A model generated the notes under the pieces. The model did no database searches and was not told the origin of the DNA. It worked only from the letters and a program-made list of their open reading frames with translations. Both the position numbers and the translations under genes were made by a program. From assembly GCA_025356545.1 (NCBI GenBank), contig JANXSU010000032.1, forward strand, positions 1 to 40,928: DNA of 40,928 bases, given 5' to 3'. The stretch is from Comamonadaceae bacterium. GTDB taxonomy: Bacteria > Pseudomonadota > Gammaproteobacteria > Burkholderiales > Burkholderiaceae_C. Below are positions 7,794 to 16,493 of the stretch, one piece after another (within the stretch, counting starts at the first letter, position 1; every line of letters starts with the position of its first letter).

Positions 7794-9398
7794 ATGAGCG
7801 TTTCACCAGCCGTTGCCACACCCGGCACGCACTTCAATTTCGCACAGCACTTGATTGCGCGCAACGCGCAGCGTCCCAACAAGATCGCCTACATCGACGA
7901 CGATGGACAACTGAGCTACGGCGCCTTGGCCGAGCGCATCCAACGCATGGCTGCCGCCTTGCAGGCCAGCGGCGTGCGGCGCGAAGAGCGGGTGCTGCTG
8001 TTGATGCACGATTGCAGCGACTGGCCGGTAAGCTTTTTAGGTGCCATGTTCGCTGGCATCGTGCCGGTGGCTGTGAACACACTGCTGACCGCAGACGACT
8101 ACGCCTACATGCTGCAACACAGCCGTGCGCAAGCCGTGTTGGTGTCCCACGCGCTTTTACCTACGCTGCAAGCGGCCATGAACAATGCCAGTAGCACCGG
8201 TGGTCATGAAGTCAAACGCGTCATCGTCTCACGTGCCAAAGAAGCCATGCCCGAAGGCATGGTCGGGCTGGACGCGCTGCTGACCCAACACTCACCCTTG
8301 GCCCAAGCCGCTGACACCAGCGCAGACGACCCCGGCTTTTGGCTTTACTCCTCCGGCTCCACCGGCAAGCCCAAAGGCACGCTGCACAGCCACGCCAACC
8401 CCTACTGGACGGCTGAGCTCTACGGAACACCCGTGCTGGGGCTGACCGAGCAAGACGTGTGCTTCTCTGCCGCCAAGTTGTTCTTTGCCTACGGTCTGGG
8501 CAATGGTTTGAGCTTTCCCTTGAGCGTGGGAGCGACCACAATTTTGATGGCCGAGCGCCCCACGCCGGACGCCACCTTCAAACGCTGGCTGGGTGCGACC
8601 GACACGCTGGCTGGCGTCAAACCCAACGTGTTTTTTGGCGCACCTACCGGCTTTGCAGGCATGTTGGCCTCTCCCGCATTGCCCACCAAAACGGACGTGG
8701 CCTTGCGCCTGTGTTCGTCCGCCGGTGAGGCCCTGCCCGCCGAGTTAGGCGAGCGATTCACACAACACTTTGGTGTGGAGATCGTGGACGGCATCGGCTC
8801 CACCGAGATGCTGCACATCTACCTCTCCAACCTCCCCGGCCAGGTGCGCTACGGCACCACCGGCTGGCCCGTGCCGGGCTACGCGATTGAGTTGCGCGAC
8901 GACGACGGCCACCCCGTGCCCGATGGCGAAACCGGCGACCTCTACATCCGGGGCCCCTCAGCCGCGCTGATGTACTGGGGGAACCGCGAAAAATCACGCG
9001 ACACCTTTCAGGGTGTGTGGACCAAAAGCGGCGACAAATACGTGCGCAACGCCGACGGCACCTACACCTACTCGGGTCGCAGCGACGACATGCTCAAAGT
9101 CAGCGGTATCTATGTCTCGCCGTTTGAGGTCGAGTCCACGCTGGTGCAACACCCCGCCGTTTTGGAAGCCGCCGTGATCGGCGTCAATGACGAACAGGGA
9201 CTGACAAAAACCAAAGCCTTCGTCGTGCTCAAGGCCGGTCAAACCGCCAGTGCCGACGAACTTAAAGCCTTCACCAAAGAGCGCCTCGCTGCATACAAAT
9301 ACCCGCGCAGCATCGAGTTCATTGCCGAGTTGCCCAAAACAGCCACCGGCAAAATTCAGCGCTTCAAACTGCGCGACAAAGAGGCTGCGGCCAAGTGA
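7794..9398 (+). CDS. Benzoate-CoA ligase
   Basis: This ATP-dependent acyl-CoA synthetase most likely activates benzoate to benzoyl-CoA, the entry step of the box pathway. The 534-residue protein has the ANL-family P-loop YSSGSTGKPKGTLHSH, the adenylate motif DGIGSTEMLHIY, the hinge YSGRSDDMLKVSG and the C-terminal lysine in KTATGKIQR. I start it at ATG 7794 with AGGAG 7 nt upstream; an upstream extension into the repeat region would add 40 unrelated residues. Length and motifs fit the BclA/BadA subgroup. Substrate preference for benzoate over other aryl acids is inferred from the neighbours. Confidence 0.92.
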   Translation: MSVSPAVATPGTHFNFAQHLIARNAQRPNKIAYIDDDGQLSYGALAERIQRMAAALQASGVRREERVLLLMHDCSDWPVSFLGAMFAGIVPVAVNTLLTADDYAYMLQHSRAQAVLVSHALLPTLQAAMNNASSTGGHEVKRVIVSRAKEAMPEGMVGLDALLTQHSPLAQAADTSADDPGFWLYSSGSTGKPKGTLHSHANPYWTAELYGTPVLGLTEQDVCFSAAKLFFAYGLGNGLSFPLSVGATTILMAERPTPDATFKRWLGATDTLAGVKPNVFFGAPTGFAGMLASPALPTKTDVALRLCSSAGEALPAELGERFTQHFGVEIVDGIGSTEMLHIYLSNLPGQVRYGTTGWPVPGYAIELRDDDGHPVPDGETGDLYIRGPSAALMYWGNREKSRDTFQGVWTKSGDKYVRNADGTYTYSGRSDDMLKVSGIYVSPFEVESTLVQHPAVLEAAVIGVNDEQGLTKTKAFVVLKAGQTASADELKAFTKERLAAYKYPRSIEFIAELPKTATGKIQRFKLRDKEAAAK

Positions 9399-10228
9399 AC
9401 CAGCCTGTAGAGTGGGTTGACATCGACTGGGCTGGGCGCTCGGTGCGCATCGAGCATCAGTGGCTTAAGCCCACTTCCGTTCGAGCTGAGCCTGTCGAAG
9501 CCCCGCTGATGGTCTTTCTGCACGAAGGTTTGGGCTCGCTGGCGATGTGGAAGGACTTTCCGAAAACGCTGTGCGACGCCCTGGGTTGCCGCGGTCTGGT
9601 TTACTCGCGCCCCGGCTATGGCCAGTCCACGCCGCGCGCCGCTGAGGAGGTTTGGGGCCCAGACTTCATGCATCGCCAAGCGCTGGAGGTCTTGCCCGCC
9701 TTGCTCGATGCGCTGGGCATCGACACACACAAACAATCCCTCTGGCTGTTCGGCCACAGTGACGGAGCCTCCATCGCACTGCTCTACGCCGCGCACTTCC
9801 CTGCGCACGTCAAAGGCACCGTGGTGCTCGCCCCGCACATCAACGTCGAAGACATCGCCGTGCAAAGCATCACACAAACCCGCGCGGCCTACCTCACCAC
9901 CGATTTACGCCAACGCTTGTCCAAGTACCACGCCGACCCCGACTCGGCCTTCTGGGGCTGGAACCGCATCTGGCTAGCCCCAGCTTTCAAGTCGTGGTCA
10001 ATTGAAGCCGACTTGAGCCGCATCACCTGCCCTGTACTGGCCGTGCAGGGGCGGGAAGATGAGTACGGCACAATGCAACAGCTCTATGGTCTCAAGCACG
10101 CTGTGCCGCAGGCCGAGCTACTGGAGTTGCCCGCCTGTGGCCACTCACCGCAGCGCGACCAAACCGCTCTTTTGATTGCCAGCGTTAGCGAATTTTTCAG
10201 TCAACTTGTTAGCCCATTTTCCCGTTAA
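9395..10228 (+). CDS. Alpha/beta hydrolase of the box cluster
   Basis: This 277-residue alpha/beta-hydrolase has the nucleophile elbow GHSDGASIA (serine), a late acidic residue in VQGREDEYG and a C-terminal histidine in CGHSPQRDQ. It starts at GTG 9395, overlapping the ligase stop (GTGA), so it is translationally coupled to that gene. Similar hydrolases accompany box clusters; thioesterase, lactonase or detoxifying ester hydrolase roles are all possible and none is shown. Near residues 28-36 it encodes SVRAEPVEA, the signature translation of a common intergenic palindromic repeat, so the repeat at 9476-9500 seems to have entered the reading frame without breaking it. Confidence 0.85.
   Translation: MNQPVEWVDIDWAGRSVRIEHQWLKPTSVRAEPVEAPLMVFLHEGLGSLAMWKDFPKTLCDALGCRGLVYSRPGYGQSTPRAAEEVWGPDFMHRQALEVLPALLDALGIDTHKQSLWLFGHSDGASIALLYAAHFPAHVKGTVVLAPHINVEDIAVQSITQTRAAYLTTDLRQRLSKYHADPDSAFWGWNRIWLAPAFKSWSIEADLSRITCPVLAVQGREDEYGTMQQLYGLKHAVPQAELLELPACGHSPQRDQTALLIASVSEFFSQLVSPFSR
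9476..9500 (+). repeat. Palindromic-repeat half inside the hydrolase gene
   Basis: The 25-nt TCCGTTCGAGCTGAGCC... segment matches the left arm of the hairpin at 11472-11531 at 22 of 25 positions. Here it is a single arm inside coding sequence and is read as SVRAEPVEA. Confidence 0.8.
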
Positions 10229-10262
10229 TTTTTTTCAACAACAGCCCCCCTGGAGACCCGTC

Positions 10263-11444
10263 ATGAACCTGCTTCGTACCACCCTCATCGCCAGCGCCAT
10301 CGCAGCGACCTTCAGCGCTCCTCTGGCCCTGGCCCAAACCACATCCGCCGCCGCACCCAAGCTCAAAGTTGGTCTGATGCTGCCCTACACCGGCACGTTT
10401 GCCGCACTGGGCAACGCGATTGAAAACGGTTTTCGCCTGCATGTTGCCGAGCAGGGCGGCAAGCTGGGTGGGCGCGAGATCGAATTTGTCAAAGTGGACG
10501 ACGAGTCCGACCCATCCAAAGCCACCGACAACGTGAACAAACTCATCAAGCGTGACAACGTGGATGTGCTGGTGGGCACGGTGCACTCCGGCGTGGCCAT
10601 GGGCATGGCCAAGGTGGCTAAAGACACCGGTACGCTGCTGATCGTGCCCAACGCAGGCGCAGACATCGTGACCGGTGCCATGTGCGCACCCAACATATTC
10701 CGCAGCTCTTTCTCCAACTGGCAGCCCGGCTACGCCATGGGCGAAGTGATGGCGAAAAAAGGACTCAAGAAAGTCGTGACCATCACCTGGAAATACGCCG
10801 CCGGTGACGAGTCGGTCAAGGGCTTCAAGGAGTCGTTTGAGAAAAGCGGCGGCAAGGTCGTCAAAGAACTGAGCCTGCCTTTCCCTGGCGTTGAATTTCA
10901 AGCGCTGCTGACCGAAATTGCGGCCACCAAACCCGACGCCGTCTTTACCTTCTTTGCCGGTGGCGGTGCCGTCAAGTTCGTCAAGGACTACGCCGCCGCG
11001 GGTCTGAAGAAAACCATTCCCCTTTACGGCTCTGGCTTTCTCACCGACGGCACGCTGGAAGCCCAAGGCGCGGATGCCGATGGCCTGATGACGGCGCTGC
11101 ACTATGCCGACAGCCTGAACACCCCGCGCGACAACGCTTTCCGCCTGGCCTATGCCAAAGCCTACAAACTGCAGCCTGATGTGTATGCCGTTCAGGGTTA
11201 TGACGCGGCGCAAATGTTGGCCGCAGGTCTGAGCGCCGTTAAAGGTGATATGAGCAAAAAAGCAGAACTCAGCGCTGCCATTGAGAACGCCAAGATCAAC
11301 AGCCCACGTGGCCCCTTCACCCTGTCCAAAGCCCACAACCCGGTGCAAGACATCTACTTGCGTCAGGTGTCAGGCAAAGAGAACAAGGTGATCGGCATCG
11401 CCAGCAAAGGGCTGGTCGATCCGGCACGCGGCTGCAAGTCCTAA
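10263..11444 (+). CDS. ABC transporter periplasmic substrate-binding protein (LivK-like)
   Basis: This is the periplasmic receptor of the importer encoded by the next four genes. The 393-residue protein has a Sec signal peptide (basic start, hydrophobic stretch, likely cleavage after ALA at about residue 24) and a type I periplasmic binding fold of the leucine-binding family, beginning KLKVGLMLPYTGTFAALG. ATG 10263 follows CTGGAGACCCGTC. Position in the benzoate cluster suggests an aromatic acid ligand rather than an amino acid; this is inferred. A 127-nt gap with a strong hairpin separates it from livH, which could favour excess binding protein over membrane parts. Confidence 0.9.
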   Translation: MNLLRTTLIASAIAATFSAPLALAQTTSAAAPKLKVGLMLPYTGTFAALGNAIENGFRLHVAEQGGKLGGREIEFVKVDDESDPSKATDNVNKLIKRDNVDVLVGTVHSGVAMGMAKVAKDTGTLLIVPNAGADIVTGAMCAPNIFRSSFSNWQPGYAMGEVMAKKGLKKVVTITWKYAAGDESVKGFKESFEKSGGKVVKELSLPFPGVEFQALLTEIAATKPDAVFTFFAGGGAVKFVKDYAAAGLKKTIPLYGSGFLTDGTLEAQGADADGLMTALHYADSLNTPRDNAFRLAYAKAYKLQPDVYAVQGYDAAQMLAAGLSAVKGDMSKKAELSAAIENAKINSPRGPFTLSKAHNPVQDIYLRQVSGKENKVIGIASKGLVDPARGCKS

Positions 11445-11471
11445 ATCTCATCGACCTGCTTTAGATCCATC

Positions 11472-11531
11472 TCCGTTCGGGTTGAGCTTGTCGAAGCCAC
11501 TGAGTCCTTCGACAAGCTCAGGACGAACGGA
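11472..11531. repeat. 25-bp inverted repeat between binding-protein and permease genes
   Basis: Arms at 11472-11496 and 11507-11531 pair over nearly all 25 positions around a 10-nt loop (core TTGAGCTTGTCGAAG). It is a widespread palindromic repeat type in Proteobacteria. No T-run follows, but in the transcript it would form a very stable hairpin between the receptor and permease cistrons. Confidence 0.85.
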
Positions 11532-11571
11532 TTTAGTGAGCCAGCGCACCCCCCCAAACTAATTCAAGTCA

Positions 11572-12453
11572 ATGGACTTATCCACCTTCCTCATTCAATG
11601 CCTCAACGCCCTGCAATACGGGCTGTTGCTGTTCCTCGTGGCCTCGGGGCTGACGCTGATCTTCGGCATCATGGGCGTCATCAATCTGGCGCACGGCAGC
11701 TTCTACATGGTGGGGGCTTACATGGCCTTCGCGCTGGCCCCGCTGGTCGCAGCCACGATCGGCGGGGGCTTCTTTGCCACGCTCATCGTGGGTGTCGTGT
11801 TGGCCGTGTTGCTAGGCTATGTTCTGGAGTGGGCTTTCTACAGTTTTCTGTACGAGCGAGAGCACCTGCAACAGGTCTTGATGACCTATGGGCTGATTTT
11901 GGTGTTTGAAGAAGTGCGAAGTTTGTTGTTGGGTGACGACGTGCACGGTGTGCCGCCACCCGACATCCTCTCGGGCACGTTTGCGCTGGGCGAGTTGATG
12001 ACTTACCCTGTTTATCGGTTGTTCGTCTCTGGTGTGTGTCTGGCCCTGGCGGCGGGCATGTACCTGGTGTTCACGCGCACCCGCTTGGGCATGATGATCC
12101 GCGCGGGCAGCACCAACCGCGAGATGGTGCAGTCCCTGGGCATTGACATCAAGTTCCTCTACCGCGTGGTGTTTGCCGCCGGTGTGGCGGTGGCGGTGCT
12201 GGCCGGCATGGTGGCCGCGCCGATTTCTTCGGTCTATCCGGGCATGGGCAGTTCGGTGCTCATCATCTGCTTTGTGGTGGTGGTGATTGGCGGCATTGGC
12301 TCGATTCGCGGCGCGCTGCTGGCGTCCCTGCTGATTGGCGTGGTCGATACCTTTGGCAAAGTGCTGTTGCCGCAAGTGGCGGGCATGCTGGTGTATGTGC
12401 TGATGGCTTTGATCCTGCTCTGGAAGCCGGATGGTTTATTCAAGGCGGGTTGA
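11572..12453 (+). CDS. Branched-chain-type ABC transporter permease (LivH family)
   Basis: Inner-membrane permease of 293 residues, strongly hydrophobic with about eight membrane segments. It contains the family segments GLTLIFGIMGVINLAHGSFY and the C-terminal GGIGSIRGALLAS loop that docks on the ATPase. It pairs with the next gene, the LivM-type permease, separated by only 4 nt. The two-permease, two-ATPase layout is the standard HAAT importer. Substrate is probably benzoate or a related aromatic acid, from context only. Confidence 0.92.
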   Translation: MDLSTFLIQCLNALQYGLLLFLVASGLTLIFGIMGVINLAHGSFYMVGAYMAFALAPLVAATIGGGFFATLIVGVVLAVLLGYVLEWAFYSFLYEREHLQQVLMTYGLILVFEEVRSLLLGDDVHGVPPPDILSGTFALGELMTYPVYRLFVSGVCLALAAGMYLVFTRTRLGMMIRAGSTNREMVQSLGIDIKFLYRVVFAAGVAVAVLAGMVAAPISSVYPGMGSSVLIICFVVVVIGGIGSIRGALLASLLIGVVDTFGKVLLPQVAGMLVYVLMALILLWKPDGLFKAG

Positions 12454-12457
12454 ATTC

Positions 12458-13468
12458 ATGCGCCATTCCAAAACTCTTTTTGTGGTGCTCGCATTTGCCA
12501 CGCTGGCCCTGTTGCCTTTTGTGACCGGGGCTTATGCGCTGGATTTCGTCACCAAGATCATGATTTACGCCGTGCTGGCCCTCAGCCTGGAGTTGCTGGT
12601 GGGCAGCACCGGGCTGGTGTGCTTTGGCCAGGCCGCGTTCTTTGGCGTGGGGGCCTACGCTGCGGTGTTGTTGACGCCGCAAGACGGTGCCGCCTCGGTG
12701 CTGTGGTTGCTGCCCCTGTGTGTGCTGGCCGCCGCCGCTTATGCGCTGGTGGTTGGGGCTTTGTCGCTGCGCACCAAGGGTGTGTACTTCATCATGGTAA
12801 CACTGGCGTTTGCACAAATGGCCTATTACGTGGTGCACGACACGCCTCTGGGCGGTGGCACCGACGGCATTTACCTGCTCTTCAAACCCGTGCTGGGCAC
12901 GCTGCTGGACCTGGACAAGCCGCTCACCATTTATGGTTTCACCCTGGCCTGTCTACTGGCCGTGTTCGGCTTTTTGACACTGCTGCTGCGTTCGCGCTTT
13001 GGCCGTGCGCTGGCGGGCATCAAGGTCAACGAGCAACGCATGCGCGCCACCGGGTTTTCCACCTACCCCTACAAGCTGGCGGCCTTCGTCATCTCAGGCG
13101 GCATTGCGGGATTGGCGGGTTTTCTGTTTGCGGTGAAAGATGGCTTCGTCAACCCTGAGCTGCTGAGCTGGCACCTGTCAGGCGCGGTGCTCATCATGAT
13201 TATTCTGGGCGGCCTGGGCCACCTGCGCGGCGCATTGCTCGGGGCCTTTGCCTTTGCCTTGTTGCAGGAACTCTTCAAGTCCGAAGCGATCTTTGGGGCT
13301 TTCGCCAAACATTGGCAACTCGGGCTCGGCCTGTCCATCATCGCCAGTGTGGCTCTGTTGCCTCGCGGCTTGATTGGTCTGCCGCAGCAAGTGGCAGATC
13401 GACTGACGGGCGGATTGATGGGCCGAGGTGGGATCAAGGCTTTGGAGGCAGACCATGAGCCACGCTGA
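12458..13468 (+). CDS. Branched-chain-type ABC transporter permease (LivM family)
   Basis: Second permease of the importer, 336 residues, with many membrane segments and the LivM-typical GLVCFGQAAFFGVGAYAA and GGLGHLRGALLGA motifs. I chose ATG 12458, with AAGGCGG about 11 nt upstream; the in-frame ATG 12431 lies inside livH. The 3' end overlaps the following ATPase start by 14 nt, a sign of tight coupling. Confidence 0.92.
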   Translation: MRHSKTLFVVLAFATLALLPFVTGAYALDFVTKIMIYAVLALSLELLVGSTGLVCFGQAAFFGVGAYAAVLLTPQDGAASVLWLLPLCVLAAAAYALVVGALSLRTKGVYFIMVTLAFAQMAYYVVHDTPLGGGTDGIYLLFKPVLGTLLDLDKPLTIYGFTLACLLAVFGFLTLLLRSRFGRALAGIKVNEQRMRATGFSTYPYKLAAFVISGGIAGLAGFLFAVKDGFVNPELLSWHLSGAVLIMIILGGLGHLRGALLGAFAFALLQELFKSEAIFGAFAKHWQLGLGLSIIASVALLPRGLIGLPQQVADRLTGGLMGRGGIKALEADHEPR

Positions 13469-14231
13469 AGCACAAACGCACACATCCGAAGTCCTGCTGC
13501 GGGGCCGCGACATCACACGCCGCTGGGGCGGGCTGGTCGCCGTGAACGAGGTGTCCATTGAACTTGCACGCGGCCAGGTGCATGCGGTGATTGGCACCAA
13601 CGGGGCGGGAAAATCTACCCTCATCAATATTTTGTCGGGCGAACTGGCCCCCAGCAGCGGTCAGATAGAACTGATGGGCCAGAACGTCACCGCCTGGACA
13701 CAGCCCCGGCGTGCCCGCGCCGGTCTGGGACGCAGCTACCAGCGCAACACCATTTACCCCAGCTTCACCGTGTTCGAAAACTGCCGCCTCGCCGCACAAG
13801 CCCACTCGCCAAAGCCCTGGGCGATATGGCAAAGCGCACAAAGCTGTAGCGCAAGCACGCAGGCTGCCCATGAAGCCGCAACTCGCGCCGGTCTCACGCC
13901 GCTGCTGGACCGCAGCGCAGGTCTGCTCTCGCACGGACAAAAGCGCCAACTAGAGATCGCCATGTGTCTGGCCACCGCCCCCGATGTACTGCTGCTGGAC
14001 GAGCCGCTGGCCGGCATGGGCGCCGAGGAAACCGAGCGCATGCTCGCGCTGCTGAATGAACTCAGAACCGGCCACGCGATTTTGCTGGTCGAGCACGACA
14101 TGGACGCCGTATTTCGCATTGCCGACCGCATCACCGTTATGGTCAACGGATCGGTGATTGCCTCTGACACACCGATCGCCATACGCGAAAGTGCCGAGGT
14201 CAAAACCGCCTACCTGGGTGAAGGACATTGA
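13455..14231 (+). CDS. ABC transporter ATP-binding protein (LivG family)
   Basis: Cytoplasmic ATPase subunit of the importer, 258 residues. Walker A is GTNGAGKSTL, the signature region reads LLSHGQKRQLEIAM (H in place of the usual GG), Walker B is VLLLDEPLAG and the switch histidine is in VEHDMD. ATG 13455 follows TTGGAGGCAGACC, and the start lies inside the livM end. The insert around residues 118-140 (KPWAIWQSAQSCSAS) is longer and more Cys/Ser-rich than I expect but does not touch catalytic motifs. Confidence 0.92.
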   Translation: MSHAEAQTHTSEVLLRGRDITRRWGGLVAVNEVSIELARGQVHAVIGTNGAGKSTLINILSGELAPSSGQIELMGQNVTAWTQPRRARAGLGRSYQRNTIYPSFTVFENCRLAAQAHSPKPWAIWQSAQSCSASTQAAHEAATRAGLTPLLDRSAGLLSHGQKRQLEIAMCLATAPDVLLLDEPLAGMGAEETERMLALLNELRTGHAILLVEHDMDAVFRIADRITVMVNGSVIASDTPIAIRESAEVKTAYLGEGH

Positions 14232-14232
14232 G

Positions 14233-14952
14233 ATGAACAAGGCCTCAGAACTCATTGTCGATGCACACGCCCTGCACGCTTGGTACGGCTCCAGCCATGT
14301 GCTGCACGGCATTGATTTGCAGATTGCACGCGGCCAGACCGTGGGCCTGCTGGGCCGCAACGGCATGGGCAAGAGCACGCTCATCCGCAGTCTGCTCGGT
14401 CATATCACGCAGCGCGAAGGCCGCATCACCTTATTTGGCCAAGACGTCTCGCACGCCAAGCCGCATGAGGTGGCCCGCCTGGGCGTGGCCTATGTGCCCG
14501 AAGGGCGCGGCGTTTTCCCCAACCTCACGGTGCGCGAGAACCTGGTCATGGCGGCTCGCCCTGGGCGCGATGGTCGAAAGGAATGGACGCTGGAGCGCGT
14601 GCTGCACACTTTCCCGCGTCTGGCTGAACGAATGGCCAACCTGGGCGCAGAACTCTCGGGCGGCGAGCAGCAAATGCTGTCCATCGGCCGCGCCTTGATG
14701 ACGCACCCCGAACTCATCATCCTGGACGAAGCCACCGAGGGCCTGGCCCCGCTGATCGTGGCCGACATTTGGCGTGTGATTAGCGACATTCGGGCCAGCG
14801 GCATCGCCACCCTGATCGTGGATCGCGACTTCCGCAAGGTGCTCGCCCAATCAGACCAGGCTCTGGTGTTGCAAAAAGGCAGTGTGGTGCTGGCTGGTAC
14901 GTCAGCCGAGTTGCGTGAGAACCCGGCACTGGCCGCCTACCTCGGCGTTTGA
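14233..14952 (+). CDS. ABC transporter ATP-binding protein (LivF family)
   Basis: Second ATPase of the importer, 239 residues, with Walker A GRNGMGKSTL, signature LSGGEQQML and Walker B LIILDEATEG. The segment after Walker B reads LIVDRDFRK where LivF of amino-acid systems usually has a VEQN-type sequence; the change is common, as far as I recall, in importers for aromatic compounds, which fits the context. The ATG starts 2 nt after the livG stop. Last gene of the plus-strand box cluster; it converges on the UPF0114 gene. Confidence 0.92.
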   Translation: MNKASELIVDAHALHAWYGSSHVLHGIDLQIARGQTVGLLGRNGMGKSTLIRSLLGHITQREGRITLFGQDVSHAKPHEVARLGVAYVPEGRGVFPNLTVRENLVMAARPGRDGRKEWTLERVLHTFPRLAERMANLGAELSGGEQQMLSIGRALMTHPELIILDEATEGLAPLIVADIWRVISDIRASGIATLIVDRDFRKVLAQSDQALVLQKGSVVLAGTSAELRENPALAAYLGV

Positions 14953-14972
14953 CCTGCGGCGCGCGCCAAGCC

Positions 14973-15563
14973 TTAGTGCTCGTCGCGCGACATCAACTTA
15001 TCGGTGTACGCAATTGCAATGGCACTCAGCAGAAATGTGATGTGAATCAAGGTTTGCCACATCAATACCTGCTCGGTGTAGTTGGCGGCATTGATGAAAG
15101 TTTTAAGCAGATGAATTGACGATATGCCGATGATGGCTGTTGCGAGTTTGACCTTCAAAACGCTGGCATTCACGTGGCTAAGCCACTCGGGTTGATCGGG
15201 GTGGTCTTGCAGGTTCATGCGCGAGACAAAGGTCTCATACCCTCCCACAATCACCATGATGAGCAGGTTGGAGATCATCACCACATCAATCAGCGCCAGC
15301 ACCACCAGCATGATGATGGTTTCGTTCAAACTGACGACTTTGGCCTCAGATGCATAGCCTATGCCTTTGACCAGGGCATCAATATCGCCTTGGTTGCCAA
15401 AAGCCGCGCCAATTAAGTGATAAAGCTCTACGCCGAAGTGAAAGACGTACACAGCTTGCGCGGCGATAAGCCCTAGATACAAAGGCATCTGCAACCACCG
15501 GCTGGCAAAAATAAGCTTCGCCAAAGGATTGGTAGCGTTTTGATTTTTAGCGGTGTGTTTCAT
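14973..15563 (-). CDS. UPF0114 (YqhA-like) inner-membrane protein
   Basis: This 196-residue protein has three to four hydrophobic segments and the UPF0114 layout: N-terminal LIFASRWLQMPLYLGLIAAQ, a central VVLALIDVVMISNLLIMVIVG helix region followed by GGYETFVSR, and a C-terminal LIHITFLLSAIAIAYTD. Function is not known for the family; it is sometimes linked to ion channels or stress. It is divergent from the rubrerythrin cluster and convergent with livF, and probably an independent unit. Confidence 0.88.
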   Translation of the reverse strand: MKHTAKNQNATNPLAKLIFASRWLQMPLYLGLIAAQAVYVFHFGVELYHLIGAAFGNQGDIDALVKGIGYASEAKVVSLNETIIMLVVLALIDVVMISNLLIMVIVGGYETFVSRMNLQDHPDQPEWLSHVNASVLKVKLATAIIGISSIHLLKTFINAANYTEQVLMWQTLIHITFLLSAIAIAYTDKLMSRDEH

Positions 15564-15740
15564 GGAAGAGGTACAGGTACTATGAAGGAATACTTGATAT
15601 TCATTGTAATTCGAGTGCGCTCACCTCATAGCGCCTATCAACCCATTAGAAAAGTTCAATTGGCTTTATCAATAGCAAATACCTACCATTGCGTCTGTTC
15701 TGATTGATTTCAGCAATTCATAACCACCAAGGAACCCACG

Positions 15741-16229
15741 ATGACAACCGCTCAACGCCCCGAAATCAAAACCCTGGCTAATCTCGAATCCGCCTTTGCG
15801 GGCGAGTCCATGGCCCACATTAAGTACCGCTACTTCGCCAAACTGGCGCGTGCCATGGGCGACGAAGACACCGCTCGCACCTTTGAAGAAACCGCTGACC
15901 AGGAAGTCATGCACGCCTTTGGTCACCTGGACTTGCTCTACCCAAAAGCTAGCATGACGTCCGCCAAGGCCTTGCAAATCGCCATTGACGGCGAAACCTA
16001 CGAGTACACCGAGATGTACCCCAGCTTTCGCAAAACCGCCGAACAGGAAGGCAACGCCGCTGCAGTGGCCGAGATGGACGAGCAGATTGAAGAGTCCAAG
16101 GTGCACGCAGCGCAATTCAGGGCCACGCTGGAGAAAGCCCAAAAGCGCTTTGCCGCCCTGGCCAAGGTAGAAGAGCGCCACGCCAACCACTACAAAGCTC
16201 AACTGGCCAAAGTTGCCCAAGCCGCCTAA
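15741..16229 (+). CDS. Rubrerythrin-type diiron protein without C-terminal rubredoxin domain
   Basis: The 162-residue protein is a four-helix diiron carboxylate protein of the rubrerythrin family, expected to reduce hydrogen peroxide. Paired EXXH-type motifs are visible (ESMAHIKYR with E near residue 21; ETADQEVMHAFGH; EMDEQIEESKVHAAQF). Classical rubrerythrins end in a rubredoxin domain of about 40 residues; this one stops after KVEERHANHYKAQL. A free rubredoxin gene follows within 100 nt and probably supplies the electrons. ATG 15741 follows AAGGAACCCACG. The 177-nt gap upstream carries a short ATAG-CGC-CTAT palindrome at 15628-15638 of unknown role. Confidence 0.9.
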   Translation: MTTAQRPEIKTLANLESAFAGESMAHIKYRYFAKLARAMGDEDTARTFEETADQEVMHAFGHLDLLYPKASMTSAKALQIAIDGETYEYTEMYPSFRKTAEQEGNAAAVAEMDEQIEESKVHAAQFRATLEKAQKRFAALAKVEERHANHYKAQLAKVAQAA

Positions 16230-16247
16230 AGCTCAGCAAACTAAGTT

Positions 16248-16273
16248 GCTATTAATTTTCTAGCTGATTACGC
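16248..16273 (+). repeat. 26-nt interspersed repeat, copy A
   Basis: Fits GCTATY-N8-AGCTR-N-TT-N-Y-GC (with one internal substitution), shared with 16948-16973 and 29824-29849. It lies in the rubrerythrin-rubredoxin gap. Confidence 0.6.
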
Positions 16274-16325
16274 ATACATCCATTGGGCTTGTGCCCTATT
16301 TATTTAAATTTTTAAGGAGTTTTCC

Positions 16326-16490
16326 ATGAAATCATTCATCTGCATCGTCTGCGGTTTTGTCTATGACGAGGCCGCAGGCCGCCCCGAAGACGGCATTGCC
16401 CCTGGCACCCGCTGGGCCGACGTGCCCGACACCTGGGCCTGCCCGGACTGTGGCGTGGCCAAGGCCGATTTCGAAGCCGTCGAGATCTAA
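16326..16490 (+). CDS. Rubredoxin
   Basis: A 54-residue rubredoxin with the two iron-binding pairs CIVC (C6, C9) and CPDC (C39, C42), binding one Fe in a Cys4 site. It starts [18 protein letters not shown], with AAGGAG 8 nt upstream. It most likely carries electrons from the NADH-dependent reductase encoded 3 nt downstream to the rubrerythrin upstream. An alkane-hydroxylase role is less likely since no such gene is nearby. Confidence 0.95.
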   Translation: MKSFICIVCGFVYDEAAGRPEDGIAPGTRWADVPDTWACPDCGVAKADFEAVEI

Positions 16491-16493
16491 AGC

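Noticed and set aside
7324-7797. Plus-strand open frame across the boxD-ligase gap
   Set aside because: It starts within boxD in another frame and runs through palindromic repeats; no ribosome site or plausible domain.
10209-11348. Long minus-strand open frame (about 379 codons) opposite the substrate-binding protein
   Set aside because: The plus-strand gene has signal peptide, ribosome site and family motifs; the antisense product is Gly/His/Ala-rich and unlike any known protein.
16230-16325. Idea that a repeat insertion split a fused rubrerythrin into two genes
   Set aside because: The downstream rubredoxin is a complete 54-residue stand-alone type with its own ribosome site, not the shorter domain that ends classical rubrerythrins.
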